Both the position numbers and the translations under genes were made by a program. A model generated the notes under the pieces. It was not told the DNA's origin. It did not search any database and saw nothing but the letters and a program-made list of their open reading frames with translations. Positions 33,708 to 45,309 of a DNA stretch of 64,000 nucleotides are shown here, piece by piece. Source of the DNA: Neurospora tetraspora (taxonomy: Eukaryota > Ascomycota > Sordariomycetes > Sordariales > Sordariaceae). Where the stretch lies: positions 248,001 to 312,000 of the forward strand of contig NW_026944384.1 in NCBI RefSeq assembly GCF_033439725.1. Direction: 5' to 3'. How positions within the stretch are numbered: the stretch's first letter is position 1; each line of letters opens with the position of its first letter.

Positions 33708-35618
33708 CTACCCACAACAACCACAGCAAGAAGCCAAACAAGCAATAATGAAACCCCAACACAATAGTCCAAGAATAAGTTGAACAAGAAATTCGAGGAA
33801 ATCCACCACCTTCCAAAACGCCCAAACACAAACCTCCCACGCCCCCACCACCTTACCAGCCGCCCTCGCAACCCACTCAACAATCGCCTTATCAGCACTT
33901 AGGTGAACAAAGCCCCATACCACCGCCGCCAGCAACGTCGCCTGAACCAGCAACACCACAAAAACAAGCACACCCTTCGCAAGCATCGACAACCTCCCTT
34001 TTTCCTTTCCTTCTCCCTCCACGTCCGAAGGAGCGAGACGGGCATATTCAAACGCCGGTCCAGCATTTAGCTCCCGCTCTACAGCTCGTGCTTCAGCCCT
34101 TGTAATCATGCCTTCATATTGGGCTGGTCTCCTTCCTCCCACTCCTCCTACCCGTGGACCTCGATCCATGCCAGCCTGGGTACGAGCAACCGCAATAACT
34201 TCACCATAAGCGCGAGCGCGAGCCCGCGCATTCGTAGCAGAAGTGCCGAAGAAGACAAAGTCGAATCGGAAGGGCAAGCCCAACCGGGAGAACCACGTGT
34301 GCTTTGGTCTCTTTCGTTCGAGCATAGGGAGTTCGGCAGCGGCAAGGGCCCGGGCCCGGGCCCGAGCGGTTGCTGCGGCTGTAAGTGGATCCTGAATCCG
34401 GGAATGAGCCTGCCCTTGTGCTCTTGGGGTATGGATTTGGGGGGGACGGGATGACGATGGTATGGTGCCATATCCTGTTCTGGTTGCTGGAGCCGGTACT
34501 TGCGATTTTGCTTGCGGGTTGGGTGCGGTCGCTTGGGTCTGTGGACGGAGGAGGGATGATCGCTCGTTGTTGGCTTGTCGAAGGACCCAGAGCAGTTCAG
34601 ACCTGCTCGGTGCTGTAGGCACGTTCGGTGATACAGGGAGGTGAGGTTGCTGCCGAAGTTGTTCAGAAGCAGACGTGGCGTACGAGGCTCGGTGAGCCCC
34701 CATAAAAACGGAGGGATTCGAGCCATGGTTGCCCTCTCTGGTGATGGTAAACCGTTGGTTGAAGACTTGATCCCGTCGGTGTCTCATGTCGGCCTCCCAA
34801 TAGTCCTCTGCGACGATAGTGGTGTCCGAGTCCGAGTCGTGTGCCATTGCCGGCTCGACAACTTCCGGTAACCGGGCCACCGGCCCCGGGACTAGCTCGG
34901 GAACGACTACCGGTCTGCGTTCGGGAGTCAATGGGGGCGTGGGTGTCTGTGTCACGGTCGGTCCGGCTTCCGGTTCTGGTGTCTCAGACATCCCCACAGA
35001 CATGGACGGCCCAGCGACCACCTCATCAGCCCGAAACCCAACAAAGTCCATCAATCTGGCATAGGACTCCGGCATAAGCATGAATAGCTTCCCAGTCCTC
35101 CACTCATAGTTTCTCAACAGGGAGAGGACCACTCGGTACTGCGTCTCCGTGTTCACCCATGAGTTCTTTCGCAGAACCGCACCACCGCCAAGTTTCAGCA
35201 CTACGTTCTTGTCTGGTGCGTCGGGATGAGCGGGCGATGGGTCAATGGGGAGGTAGTGTGCCCTCTTTCGTCTTTCGTAATCGTGCCGGTGCCGGGTTAT
35301 GAGGTCTCTGCCGCCGAAGGAAGTCACCTATTATGCATATGTTAGTCCGGAGAAAGGATGAATAGAGGTATGGGTGTTGGGACAATGGCAGATGGGACTT
35401 ACCATCAAGATGACGACCTCATTGTTAGGCAGCGGTTTTGGGGAGAGCAAGATGACTGGGTGATCATGCCAGGCGTCTGGAAGTCCGCTCGGTGTGCTCA
35501 GCTCATTGACTTTAGGTAGCCACATGATACGGCCGCCGAGATTCGGAGGCTTCGTTACGGTGGTTTGGGTGGTCTGAGATCGTCGTTTTTTCTTGGCGGG
35601 ACGGCGGGAGGACGGCAT
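33708..35618 (-). CDS. GRIMWLP-TSFGG family protein 4, long membrane type
   Basis: Exons 35618-35403 and 35327-33708 on the minus strand give 611 residues, the longest family member. The start is the ATG at 35618 (MPSSRRPAKKKRR), aligned with protein 1. Motifs are GGRIMWLPKVNEL, HPVILLSPK, VVILM, then after a phase-0 intron VTSFGGRDL, YLPIDPSPAHPD, LRKNSWVNT, LLRNYEWRTGKL and PESYARLMDFVGF. A long Pro/Thr/Arg-rich linker follows, containing YGTIPSSSRP as in protein 1. Hydrophobic spans lie at about 524-545 and 583-605, and the end is CCGCCG. A two-span membrane anchor is likely. Function unknown. Shared upstream element C lies about 244 bp before the start. Confidence 0.83.
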
Positions 35619-35861
35619 ATTGGGCAAGAATTGCTACCGATTGACTTCTCAATCGCATGTGAAGCTGTCAACGTGAATGGAAAATCGCAATCCACAACTT
35701 CGAGTCCTCGTGGAAACGAACTCGGGCAGAAACGAACAACCATCACATCGCAGCAGATGGCTTGTTGTTATAATTCCATCCGTTTGTGTCCCTCCTCACA
35801 CCTGTTCGCTGACTGGCTGATATCCGTGTGGGGGAACGTGGCTTGCTGATGATGTGTGTCA

Positions 35862-35900
35862 CCGTGGTGGCCCGTCGCACCGGCCCGTCCAAACACATGC
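35862..35900 (-). promoter_or_regulatory. Shared upstream element C, copy 3
   Basis: On the minus strand CATGTGTTTGGACGGGCCGG continues into a GGGCC block, matching copies at 15337 and 25406. The second shared word CAAACGGAT (35778-35786 reversed) lies about 160 bp before the ATG. Confidence 0.4.
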
Positions 35901-36378
35901 ATGCATATGAGTCTGCGCAGATCCAATAAGGAGAAAGGTCGAACAAGTGGTTGGGACGATGCACTGGCATCTGGCATAGCCGACAGGGCTGTAAGGCAGA
36001 CCGGCCGGAATTTTGGGCCAACAAACAAAGTGGAAGATTTGGACCACGAGAAAGATGAAGTGAAAGGCGTCGGAATGCGCGATGGGCTCCAGGATAAAAC
36101 CAATATGCCCACGAGCGATGGGCTACATCCTGTCCCTGAGCCGTCAACACCCAAGTTTTGCGCATTTCCGGGCAGGTATGGGAATTCCGGGCCAATGTTA
36201 GATCCGCTGCCGCATGGGGCAATAATGGGCATCGGGAATGGTCCATCTTGTTGCGATGGACCCATACGAAGCTGACAATAAACAACCAGACACGCTAGAG
36301 GTATATGGCGGGTAGCTACCTACCAATGTGTCCGGGCTATTTTCGTTACAACTTTGCAATAAGATAGGTCCTTTGGGG
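35901..36378. other. Intergenic region
   Basis: No gene is supported between the two minus-strand family genes. Confidence 0.4.
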
Positions 36379-38220
36379 TTAGCAAGGAAAAGGATGACCC
36401 ATCCTGTTGAGTAGATCAAAGCAATCTTCAATTGTCATCACGGGAGGGGTCTCAGGGAGGTGCCAAAGAACCCAAGACGCGAAAACCATTGCCGAATTTG
36501 TACCAACAGACAACGCAGGAGCGTCGGCAGTGGCACTGACAGCGCCTAAGTCGCTTTGGACATTCTTCCCCGAGGTTTTTGTCTCAGGCGGCTGCAGATG
36601 TTGCGCGGGAGCGTCGGTGACAGCTCTTGAGTCGCTTTGCACGGTATCTCCCGGAGTTTCGGTTCCAGGCTGTGGCAAAGGTCGCGATGAACCTTGCTTT
36701 GATGATTGCCCGTCTAAGGGCGGTTGACCTGTAGCAGGACAATTGGTACGATCTCTTCTTCTCGAGACCGTCCTGTGGAGTCTGGTGGTCCTTAGAGGTA
36801 GTCGAGCCGTCACATCTGGCTGTGGCTGGTCGACAGTAAACAGCGGCTTCTCTGCTGTGATGGAGTTAGACAATGTCCGCTAGGAAGTGCAAGTGAGGCT
36901 CAAAAGCACTTACACGCGTGGGCATCACACATCCCAATGTTCCGGGACAAAACGCCGAATCTCGCCATGGCGGGTACCTCTAGATGTCCGCGCAGAACAA
37001 GCCACTTTCGGGGAGGGGTCGTAGAGAGGTGTTTAGAAGACCAAGTATCAGAGGTCGTTGCTGGAAATGTGGATGTCGGTAACCCATGAGCGTCGGCAAA
37101 GGTAGAGGTAGTGAGGGCGCTTACGTAACTTCGGACAATATTCCCCGTAGTTTCGGTCCCAGGCTGCTGGAGAGGTTGCGCTTCCGATGCCCGCGATGGT
37201 TTTGACCTTTCGTTCTCCTTCTCCTTCTTTCCCTCTTCCTCCACCTTATGTGTATGAGACCTAGGACCAGGAATCATGGCCGAAATAGATTTTGACTTCG
37301 GGGGATCGTCGGAAGTGCTCCTCCCACGTCTCCAGTCTTCGCAGCACCAATAGCAACAACACCCCAAAGGGCACCTGCTTTTCTCCTTCTTCCTGTCTTT
37401 CTCCATCTTTCGCGTACGAGACCGATTCCCGTGAAACATTACCGCACTCATAGAGACCGACATCCGAGGAACGTTGGAAGTGGCAATGACAGCTCTTGAG
37501 TCGCTTTTGACGATACCCCCTTGAGTTTCGGTCCCAGGGTGCTGCAAACGTGGCCATAATGGTTGCGACAATTTCTTCTTCTTCTCGTTCTCCATCTCCT
37601 CCTCCAGCCTTCTCTCCAGCTCCTCCAGCCTCTCCAATTCAGGTACCTTCTTCGTGTGATAGTCGATCACAGTCTCAAGAGACTCCTTCGTAAGCGTCGG
37701 GGTCCTGTACCAGTTCTTCCAGTTCTTGAGGCACCGGTATGACACCGAATGGGACTTTCTGGTATTTATCCAGGATTTATCGAGAGCATTCCCATGCCCG
37801 TCCTCCTCGACGAACGTCAAGGATCTCCTACATGTCAGACAAGGATGGTCAGGCGCGGGAGGGAGCGCCAGGAAAAAATGGGATTGGAGGGACTGGCGAA
37901 ATTTTTTATCAAGACCCATTTTCCCGAAAGTGGTTATCTGGATGACAGAGGTCCAATTAGCAAGGCGATCAGTAGGGAAATGGTAGGGGCAAAATGCCAC
38001 GGTATGCGCGTGTCATTATAAGGGGAATATATCAGGAACGACTCACGATCAGGACGCGAACAATTTCTGACCCCTCCTCGGATATGATTAAAACCGGATG
38101 ATCGAATAACTCGTCATCTAGGTCTGGCATATCACTAGGGTTTATTATCGCCTTTGTTGGCAACCACATGATCTTGCCTCCAACAAAATCGCGGCTAACC
38201 AACGCAGCGTCCTGCTCCAT
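36379..38220 (-). CDS. GRIMWLP-TSFGG family protein 5, with repeated PGTET modules
   Basis: Exons 38220-38047, 37937-36914 and 36854-36379 give 557 residues with a continuous frame. Intron 1 is phase 0 at the family site; the last intron is 59 bp. Motifs are GGKIMWLP, HPVLIISEE, VRVLI, then ITTFGKMGL, FLALPPAPDHP and KSWINTRKSH. A Glu/Lys-rich coiled-coil-like stretch follows (LERLEELERRLEEEM). Then come four related copies of a 25-50-residue module centred on QPGTETxGxxVxSDSRAV, linked by Arg/Lys/Glu-rich spacers. The region around residue 210 is Cys-rich (CPLGCCCYWCC). No clear membrane span is present. Function unknown; the repeats suggest recent internal expansion. The third exon is less certain than the first two. 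Confidence 0.72.
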
Positions 38221-40130
38221 TGCTTTGACGGGCGCTCGGGCTGCAACGGGATACTAAGGCGTCGGTCGTTAGCACAAACTCAGCACAGCTTCGAACATCA
38301 TGGCCAACATTACCAGTCCAAGGTATGGTAGGTATTGGAAGCTGAAATCGACATAGTCTCCCGGATCGGTTGACTGTATTGCGCAATGATACTGCGAATC
38401 AGCCGCTGGGGATGGTTCCTAGAGTCGCCGAAAATCAGACCGTCACCTAGAAGAAAGAGAAGTGGACGCCGCGAGCGAAGGGATAATGCGAGCAGAACGA
38501 TGTGTCGAGGATTTTGGGCTGGTCGGCTGTGAAAGAGAAAGGGGTCTCACAGACACTCTAATGTCAGTCACCGTGGGAAACTAATTAGCATGGCAGATAG
38601 AATCCAAGTGCTCTGGTGCTCGCTCCTAGTCGAACAGTCGCAATGGGTGCGACAAGAGAAGAGGTGCTCACTTCTGATCGAACAGTCGCAATGGGTGCGA
38701 CAAAAGAAGAGGTGCTCACTTCTGATCGAACAGTCGCAATGGGTGCGACAAAAGAAGAGGCTGTCCATATGTACGGTTTGCAAGTGACAGAAGAACAGGG
38801 AACGGTAGCTATGTGCATATCGTGCTCATCTTGGTTTCCTGCATTGACACTGCAGTGCCTTGGAGTACATAGTGTACGGCACAAAAGCGGGTGCAGTCCC
38901 ATTCTGACAGTTTGTGAGGGCATTGACACATTTTGCAACTGGAAGTTCACCGCCGAGAGAAGTCATTATCCGGATCTGGTAGTATCGGACAGGTCTGTTA
39001 GGCATTTTGAGCTGCTCAAGGAGTCAGATATATCTGGACAAGTCAGTTAGCTCACGCTCAGATAGCATGTTGTAGAGAGAAACCTTACGAAGCGTCTGAT
39101 TGCGTACCTAACAACGGGCGCGGAGTTGGGAGTGGCGGAGTGCAGGTGCGCATAGCCGCCATGTAATCGGGAAGGTCTGGTGCCATCATTAAAGTTCCTC
39201 CATAATTTGCACATAATGTACGACGTAAACAACAGATGGGGTTCGGTTTCGGCTGGGTTTAGGTTGAAGATGTCCCGAGTTGTAGGGTTAGCTAAATGTG
39301 GTGAAGTTCGATGGCGGAAATGGTTCATCGAGAACAAGAAGAAGGAAAACCTTCACTCAAAATATGGCGTGGGAGAGATGGGGCTCCTTTAGCCCTCTCG
39401 TCGCCCACCAGCTCACAGAATTCGAAACAATGTCGTCAGGTCACTTCCTCTTGTCAGTTCAAGAGAGGAAGGAGCGAACTGAAATTGACTGTCCCAGAGT
39501 TGGCAAGTGTAGACCATACGTCGCCTCCGCTTGGGGCGACATGGTCGACGACAGAGTGTATGAAGCGCAACCACGATGGAAGCTGTTAGTGCAACTAAAC
39601 GCTGAAGGAACTCCCGAGTCCATGGCTTCCACTTCAGGGCCGCAAAAGGAACTCTGGCAGTCACAAACGACCAAAAGACCCCATTGCAGCACGTGAGTTT
39701 GTTGTACCTGTTGCGCGCACATAGACTCGAAGCGCCAATGAGGTTTCGCGCGAATGACATGTAAGAAGCGGAACATGGCCAGCAATCAAGGCTAACAACC
39801 ACCGTCCAAGCGTACAGAGTGCGAAACCAAGAAATGATGGCATTTGGCATGGGGCTCGTGATGAACTACATGCAGAACAACCTCCATCCGGCTTCGTTAC
39901 ATCATCGCATGAACAGGCAGAGGTAGGCAGCTTGGTCCCTGTGATCTTTGCCTCTATCTACCTCGGCTGCGGATGTCACAAACGCCCTGGCCGACATCGT
40001 ATGGGCGGTAGCCGTCACAAGGCCCCAGAAGCCGGTTCAACACCACTTGACACTGCCAGGAAGCTCTCATACTGCAGGTTCCTTGTAAACCATCCCAACT
40101 GTCCCATCAGGAAGGTGGGCCGTCGGAGGT
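38221..40130. other. Intergenic region with a 48-bp tandem repeat
   Basis: Frames at 38616-39050 (+), 39298-39696 (+) and 39413-39850 (-) are open but have no recognisable domain. The 48-bp repeat at 38616 lies inside the first of them. Confidence 0.4.
38616..38759. repeat. 48-bp tandem repeat, three copies
   Basis: Units at 38616-38663, 38664-38711 and 38712-38759. Units 2 and 3 are almost identical; unit 1 differs at a few sites. 48 is a multiple of three, so a frame can pass through (VLTSDRTVAMGATKEE repeat), but coding status is unknown. Confidence 0.9.
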
Positions 40131-41132
40131 CTAACACTCGGAAGACGAACCGTCAGGAGGTGGAGTGTCAGGAGGTGGACCGTCACAAGATGAGCCGTCA
40201 CAAGATGAGCCCTCCACAGATGAGCCCTCCAAAGGTGAGCCCTCCGAAGATGAACCCTGTGAAGACGAACCCAGTGAAGACGAACCCTGCGACCTCGAAC
40301 CCTCCGAAGACGAGCCCACAGAAGTCGAACCACCAGAGGAAACAGTACCAGATGAGATACCCGTGGAAGACGTCTCAGACCCCACCAAGATAGAAATCAC
40401 CACATCATCCATCTCTGCTTGATCCGTGTCTGCGTCTGCTCGCTCCGTGTCTGCTTGCTCCATCGCTACTTCCTCCATCTCTGTTGCCTCCATCTCTCCT
40501 TCCTCCCTCAACAGCCCCGGCACCACATCCCTCTGATAAACCACCACCTGCCAGTATGAAGTCCTGGTCAAGGTCGAAATAGTAGTATTATCACTCCAAA
40601 TAAAATCGTCAAGACAATGGTAGGGCACAGTGTAGGTTTTCTTGAGGTTGACCCAGCAGTTTTGGAGGACTCTGTACTGGGGGTTTATGAGGTAAAGCAC
40701 AGGTATGAGTGGGTGTCCAGTGAAAGGGTGTCCAGTTAAAGGGTATGGAAGCACTGCGTGGATGGGCAAGTAGAAGCGAGATTGGAGGGAGGCGCCGTGC
40801 TCAGCTTCGAGGCCGCGACCTTGGAAGGTTCTTAGCTGGTGTCGGCGTTAGCTAGAGCTACCGTGGGAGGTGTACGTCAAGTCCCTGTTGGAAGATCAGA
40901 ACAGTTGCCAACTAACCACGCAGACATCAATATTCCCTTTTTCTGACGGTTCTCTAGACAAGATCATGACCGGATGCCCAAAGATCCACTGATGTTCGGG
41001 TTTGTTGAGGTGTTCTGGTTTATAATCGGGATGGATTCTTGGCCAATGCGGCAAGTACCTGACCTTGCCGCTATAGTCGAGTCGTTCGGGGTCTTTTCGC
41101 AGGACTTCGGCGTATGTGGGAAGTTGAGCCAT
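40131..41132 (-). CDS. GRIMWLP-TSFGG family protein 6, with Ser/Gly repeat tail
   Basis: Exons 41132-40917 and 40835-40131 on the minus strand give 306 residues. The start is ATG 41132 (MAQLPTYAEVL). Motifs are diverged: SGKVRYLPHW, FGHPVMILSREP, IDVCV, then after the phase-0 intron LRTFQGRGLEAEHG, RFYLPIHAVLPYP and NCWVNLKKTY. After an acidic stretch of Asp/Glu/Met/Ala (about 190-225) the last 70 residues are an imperfect repeat of SSxGS units encoded by a 15-bp minisatellite (40165-40340). No membrane span is seen. A TATA-like TTATAAG lies about 75 bp upstream on the minus strand. Function unknown. Confidence 0.75.
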
Positions 41133-42055
41133 TGTGATCGTTTTTTGAATTTTTCCCAAGACTTCTTGGGATGCACATAAACAGCCGATGAACTGAAGCC
41201 ATACTTATAACGTTCCCCATCTTCTAGACGACACATCTTGTGTACAGGGAGTGAGCGTCAGAGGTCTGAACATGACAAGCCGCGCATAGTCCTTTGGTCA
41301 CACAACACGGGAATCCCGGGAGACTTTGGCGTCACTCAGGCGCGGGTAGGAGTGATATCCTTCCTAGCATAGCCTCCATACCCCAGCCGACAGTGTTGCT
41401 GAGCCCAAAATGCCGGGTGTTGTGAGGATGAAGCATGAGCTGAACACAATCACTCATGAAACGCAGTTTTGGCTTTCACAGTTTGGTCTGGATCCATGCC
41501 TACTAAATCGGGCCGGTGAGATAGGTCGTGGTCTTGAGGGAACGGGTCCAACCTTCCAGAATCTGTCGGCACAGAGCATGGCGTCAGACTGCTAGCTTTC
41601 TCATTCACAGTGACTGCTTGGTGCTGGATGATGCATCAATGACGGGATTCGCACCCTTCCCGACCCTGAGAAAGGGAAAGACCAGTTTGGCTGGGTATGT
41701 CTGAACACCAGTCAGGAGTTGGAAGCTCTGAAGGCAAATAGAACGTAGTACTAACCTTTGATGGATGGATTTTGGGACTATTCGTGTATTGGAATTGCTG
41801 CTCCAATGTCACAAGAAACAAGCGGTGGTGTGCCAACATCCAATCCTTTTCATGAGGCTGTTCTAGCTCCAGACATGAACAAGTTCACCCCATTGTCTTG
41901 CTTCTACAGCTTGCACCATACTGATTTCACTCCGTGGCACTGGTCTTGGTCTGAGCCTGTGACCCAAGTTCCGGTTCCCAACGCAGCGGGCAACTATGCC
42001 ACCCCGTCAACCTCACGTTCACACGCAAAGTTGGGGGAAGAGGAAAGACGAGCGA
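41133..42055. other. Intergenic region left of the transposon
   Basis: Short frames only. The transposon has inserted at 42063/42064, and the flanking sequence resumes at 45310. Confidence 0.4.
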
Positions 42056-42063
42056 CGGGAACG

Positions 42064-42175
42064 CGGGGCAGCTAAAGTCACGGTGTAGGTCGATAGAGTC
42101 ACGGTATTTAACCCAAAGGGGAATGTCCCTATATGGGGTTGCTAGATGTTAGTAAATGTCAGCTGTACCAAAATT
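42064..42175 (+). repeat. Left terminal inverted repeat of the MULE
   Basis: It pairs with 45188-45301. It contains an internal GTCACGGT doublet (42076 and about 42097). Confidence 0.88.
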
Positions 42176-45100
42176 TAGCGGTGAACAATATGTTCGCTCA
42201 TCTTTAACAAACTCGTGAGATTGAATACGTACTTTATAATACATATCTCATTTATCATCACTAATATTGCCACTGTTATTTTTTAGTATTTATCGTTTAA
42301 GATACTTTGCTCTATTTACCTTATTAATACCTCTAAGTTTACGATTAGCGTGATTGATTTTATTGGCGACCTCTCTCTCGCCGCCGCCGCGCCCCTTATA
42401 CCTACTACGCCGCCCGCCGTAATTCAAATTTTTAGTGATAAGGATGAGGGCAGCGAGGCTCCCTCATAGTTGCGCTGCCTTTACTAGTAATAGTAGCCTG
42501 ACTTCGAGGCCCTCTTTTATAATATTAATACTATTACTAAGGGAGAGGGTTTTTATATTTCTAAAGTTCGTAGTTGCAATAAGGACGCCGCTGGCAATCC
42601 TATGTAGTATAATTTTGAGTACGAGGAGGGTAAAGATATATATGCCGACCGCGGCTCTAAGGGTATCCGCTCGTATTCAAAGAATTTGAAGAAAAGCTAC
42701 GAGTTTAAAGTAAAGGCTATAATATATAAAAGCTTAGTAGTATTTAGAAGTTCGTCTATAATTAATACTAGTATAATTATAATTTAGACTTAGATATTGC
42801 AGCGTACTTATTTAGGTATCGCTGGCTTGCCCGCACTTCTAATATAATTGAGAGTATATTTAAGTATAGAAAATAACCCAAAAATACGTTTGGAGATATC
42901 ATTGCCATTTTACAAACCGATTTCCCAAAAGTAAAAATTAAAAATTAAGACGTATTGAATATATTGGCCGCCGTTAAGGCCGATAAGGCCGGCGTCCTTA
43001 CGCTTAGTTAGCAATTTTTATACTCTCTATAGTTGGATTCCGTAGTATTCGTTAAAACCCATTATTAAGGGGAAGGAAAAAAGTTCAGTACGCCTAATAA
43101 TAATAATAGGGATAAGGGAAGTAAGGATACCGATAAACTTCTTACGTATAATAATAACTGCCTGATCGATCACGTATTCTAAACGTATAATTGGTACGTA
43201 GATTAATAGAGGAAGAACCTAGAGGTATAGTCTTTAGATTGTATTTATAAGATAAATCGGTTCGAGATACTTCTCTTATAGATTTACGGTGTTATTACTA
43301 TATATATAACCTTTAATATCGGGTATTACTTATTAAGTAAGGAGAAGGAGAAGTCTTTTTTATAGGTATTGAGGGTCTTTAAAAAATTATTTACTAATAA
43401 AGGTATCGCTAGACCTAATATAATTATATTAGATTATAATTATGTTTTTAAGAGAGTTACCTGCGACGTATTTAACGAGGGTATATAGTATTAAATATAC
43501 TTGTGGTACGTAATAAAAAACGTTGCCTTCAACGTTAAAAAGAAGTAAATTAGTATATTAGATAGTATAATTTTAGGCAATCGAAGTAATAACGGTAATT
43601 ATTTCTACGATAATAAATAGGGTAACGAGTGTAATTACTATAGGGCTGAGGATAACAGGGTTAATAAAATTAACGGTAGTTTTATTAACCTCGATAATAA
43701 TAATAATTGAATTCGTTTTGTAGGCGCGAGGTTACTTATAATAGAAGACCGTCGCTAATATTTCAAAGAAGCTACCCATAACGCGTTAATAAATTATTTT
43801 AATAAGCGCGCTCTACTTACGTTTATAAGGATTTAGATTGATAATATTAATAGTATTCTTTGTACTTGGGTAGCCGTTATCTACGCCGATTCGAGGGAGT
43901 AATTTTAGGAGCGCTAGCGAACTCTAATAATCGAATTTCCTAGTTAAAAGCGTAAATTTATTCCCTTAAAATATTTATTAATTCTTTTAACGCGAATTTT
44001 ATAGCGATAATCGAATACTTATTAAAGATTTATTTATTTATTGCGTAAGAGTTCGCGGCGTATGATATTAAATATTATTATAATTTTAATATTAGGGTTA
44101 CGTCGCGTACGGAGGGTGCTTATGGTATCTTTAAGAGGCTATTTAAGAATTAGTTCGTCGATTTAACCATTTTACTTAATATTATCGAAGGTAGTTTAAA
44201 CTAATTAAAAGAGCTGTTTACTATTATATATGCTAATTAAACTTCTAAGAAGGTTTAGCGGTTTAGTTATAAAATATTGCGTTGCTTACGGTATTTCGTA
44301 AATTTTATTGCCTTCGATTTAATTATAGAGCAAATCGAGTTGGCAGAGAAATGGGGAAAGGATAATCCGCTCTTTCGTTGGCTAGAATATTTTAATCGAT
44401 TTCGCGTATAGTATAATATTCTTATTAGTACGAAATTAAATATTTATTTTTAACAGGACTTAATGTAATCCTCGTCGTACTTTACATCGATTTATATTAG
44501 CAGTTTAAACCCAACGTTATAAGTTTTATTCTCTCCAGTTATTAATTAGTAAAAAGTATATTAGATTGACCGGTAATAGCTATTATTAATAGCCTTTTTA
44601 AAGCTCGTAAATAAAAACGACCCTAATAAAATTGTAACCCGCTGTAATGCCCCCGTAGCCCCTGTGATTAATAGACTTCAACTCATACTACGAAGCGTAT
44701 ATTCTGAATCTTTACTATAAAGTAGTGGCATTCGAAGGGATACGAGTACGCGATGTAATCTAGTTTACGATGCGCTTGCTTACTAGTTTACTCCTAAGAA
44801 GCCGCAGCTTACGATAATGCAAATAAACTAGCAGTAAGAAGTATAGATCGCGAATTTTATAAGTATTATTAATACTCTAGTAATGATTAACGCGAGCTAG
44901 CTATTTCCTAGTATTGCCCTAGCTATGGTACTAGTAATAGTATTGCCACTAATATTATTATTGGTATTATAAGTGGTAACCTTACGTACGTGGGGTAACG
45001 ACGAGCCCCCTGTGCCCTTATAGAGCCGTGCCGCGTAGTATGGGGAGCGTGTTATACGATTTTAGCGAGTATTATTATACGTAATAATATAAGACTTGAT

Positions 45101-45187
45101 TTCTGTGCGATTCTGACTATCTTATTTATATGGCTGTCTCATTTACATGGCTATGCTGCAAATGTTCGACCCATGTCGTTTAGCGGG

Positions 45188-45301
45188 GAATTTGGGTGCA
45201 GCTGACATTTTGCTGACATCTGGCAACCCCATATGGGGACATTCCCTTTTGGGTTAGATACCGTGACTCTATCGACCTACACCGTGACTTTAGCTGCCCC
45301 G
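45188..45301 (-). repeat. Right terminal inverted repeat of the MULE
   Basis: Reverse complement of the left repeat, with fewer T/A changes, so this arm was less mutated by RIP. Confidence 0.88.
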
Positions 45302-45309
45302 CGGGAACG

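Larger units (their letters stand above)
42064..45301. mobile_element. RIP-degraded Mutator-like (MULE, Hop-like) DNA transposon
   Basis: The element is 3,238 bp. Its ends are inverted repeats of about 112 bp (left 42064-42175, right 45188-45301), starting CGGGGCAGCTAAAGTCACGG. Almost all differences between them are C/T or G/A transitions. The 8-bp sequence CGGGAACG flanks both sides (42056-42063 and 45302-45309) as target duplication. The interior is very AT-rich. Plus-strand translation between about 43237 and 43560 still reads like a MULE transposase: DCIYKINRF (first catalytic Asp), ITFNIGYYLLSKEKEKSF, IIILDYN (second Asp) and LWYVIKNV (usual CRWHxxKNV). Many stops, mostly TAG and TAA, interrupt it, so no transposase is made. 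Size, long repeats and family match Hop of Fusarium. Hop makes 9-bp duplications; 8 bp is seen here. Confidence 0.85.

Noticed and set aside
40165-40422. Plus-strand frame rich in Glu-Asp-Glu-Pro-Ser repeats
   Set aside because: It is the antisense of the Ser/Gly repeat tail of family gene 6, and the sense gene has a good splice and start.
42064-45301. hAT transposon as the family of the AT-rich element
   Set aside because: The 8-bp duplication fits hAT, but repeats of about 112 bp and the DxTYKTNRF/KNV-type motifs fit a MULE better.
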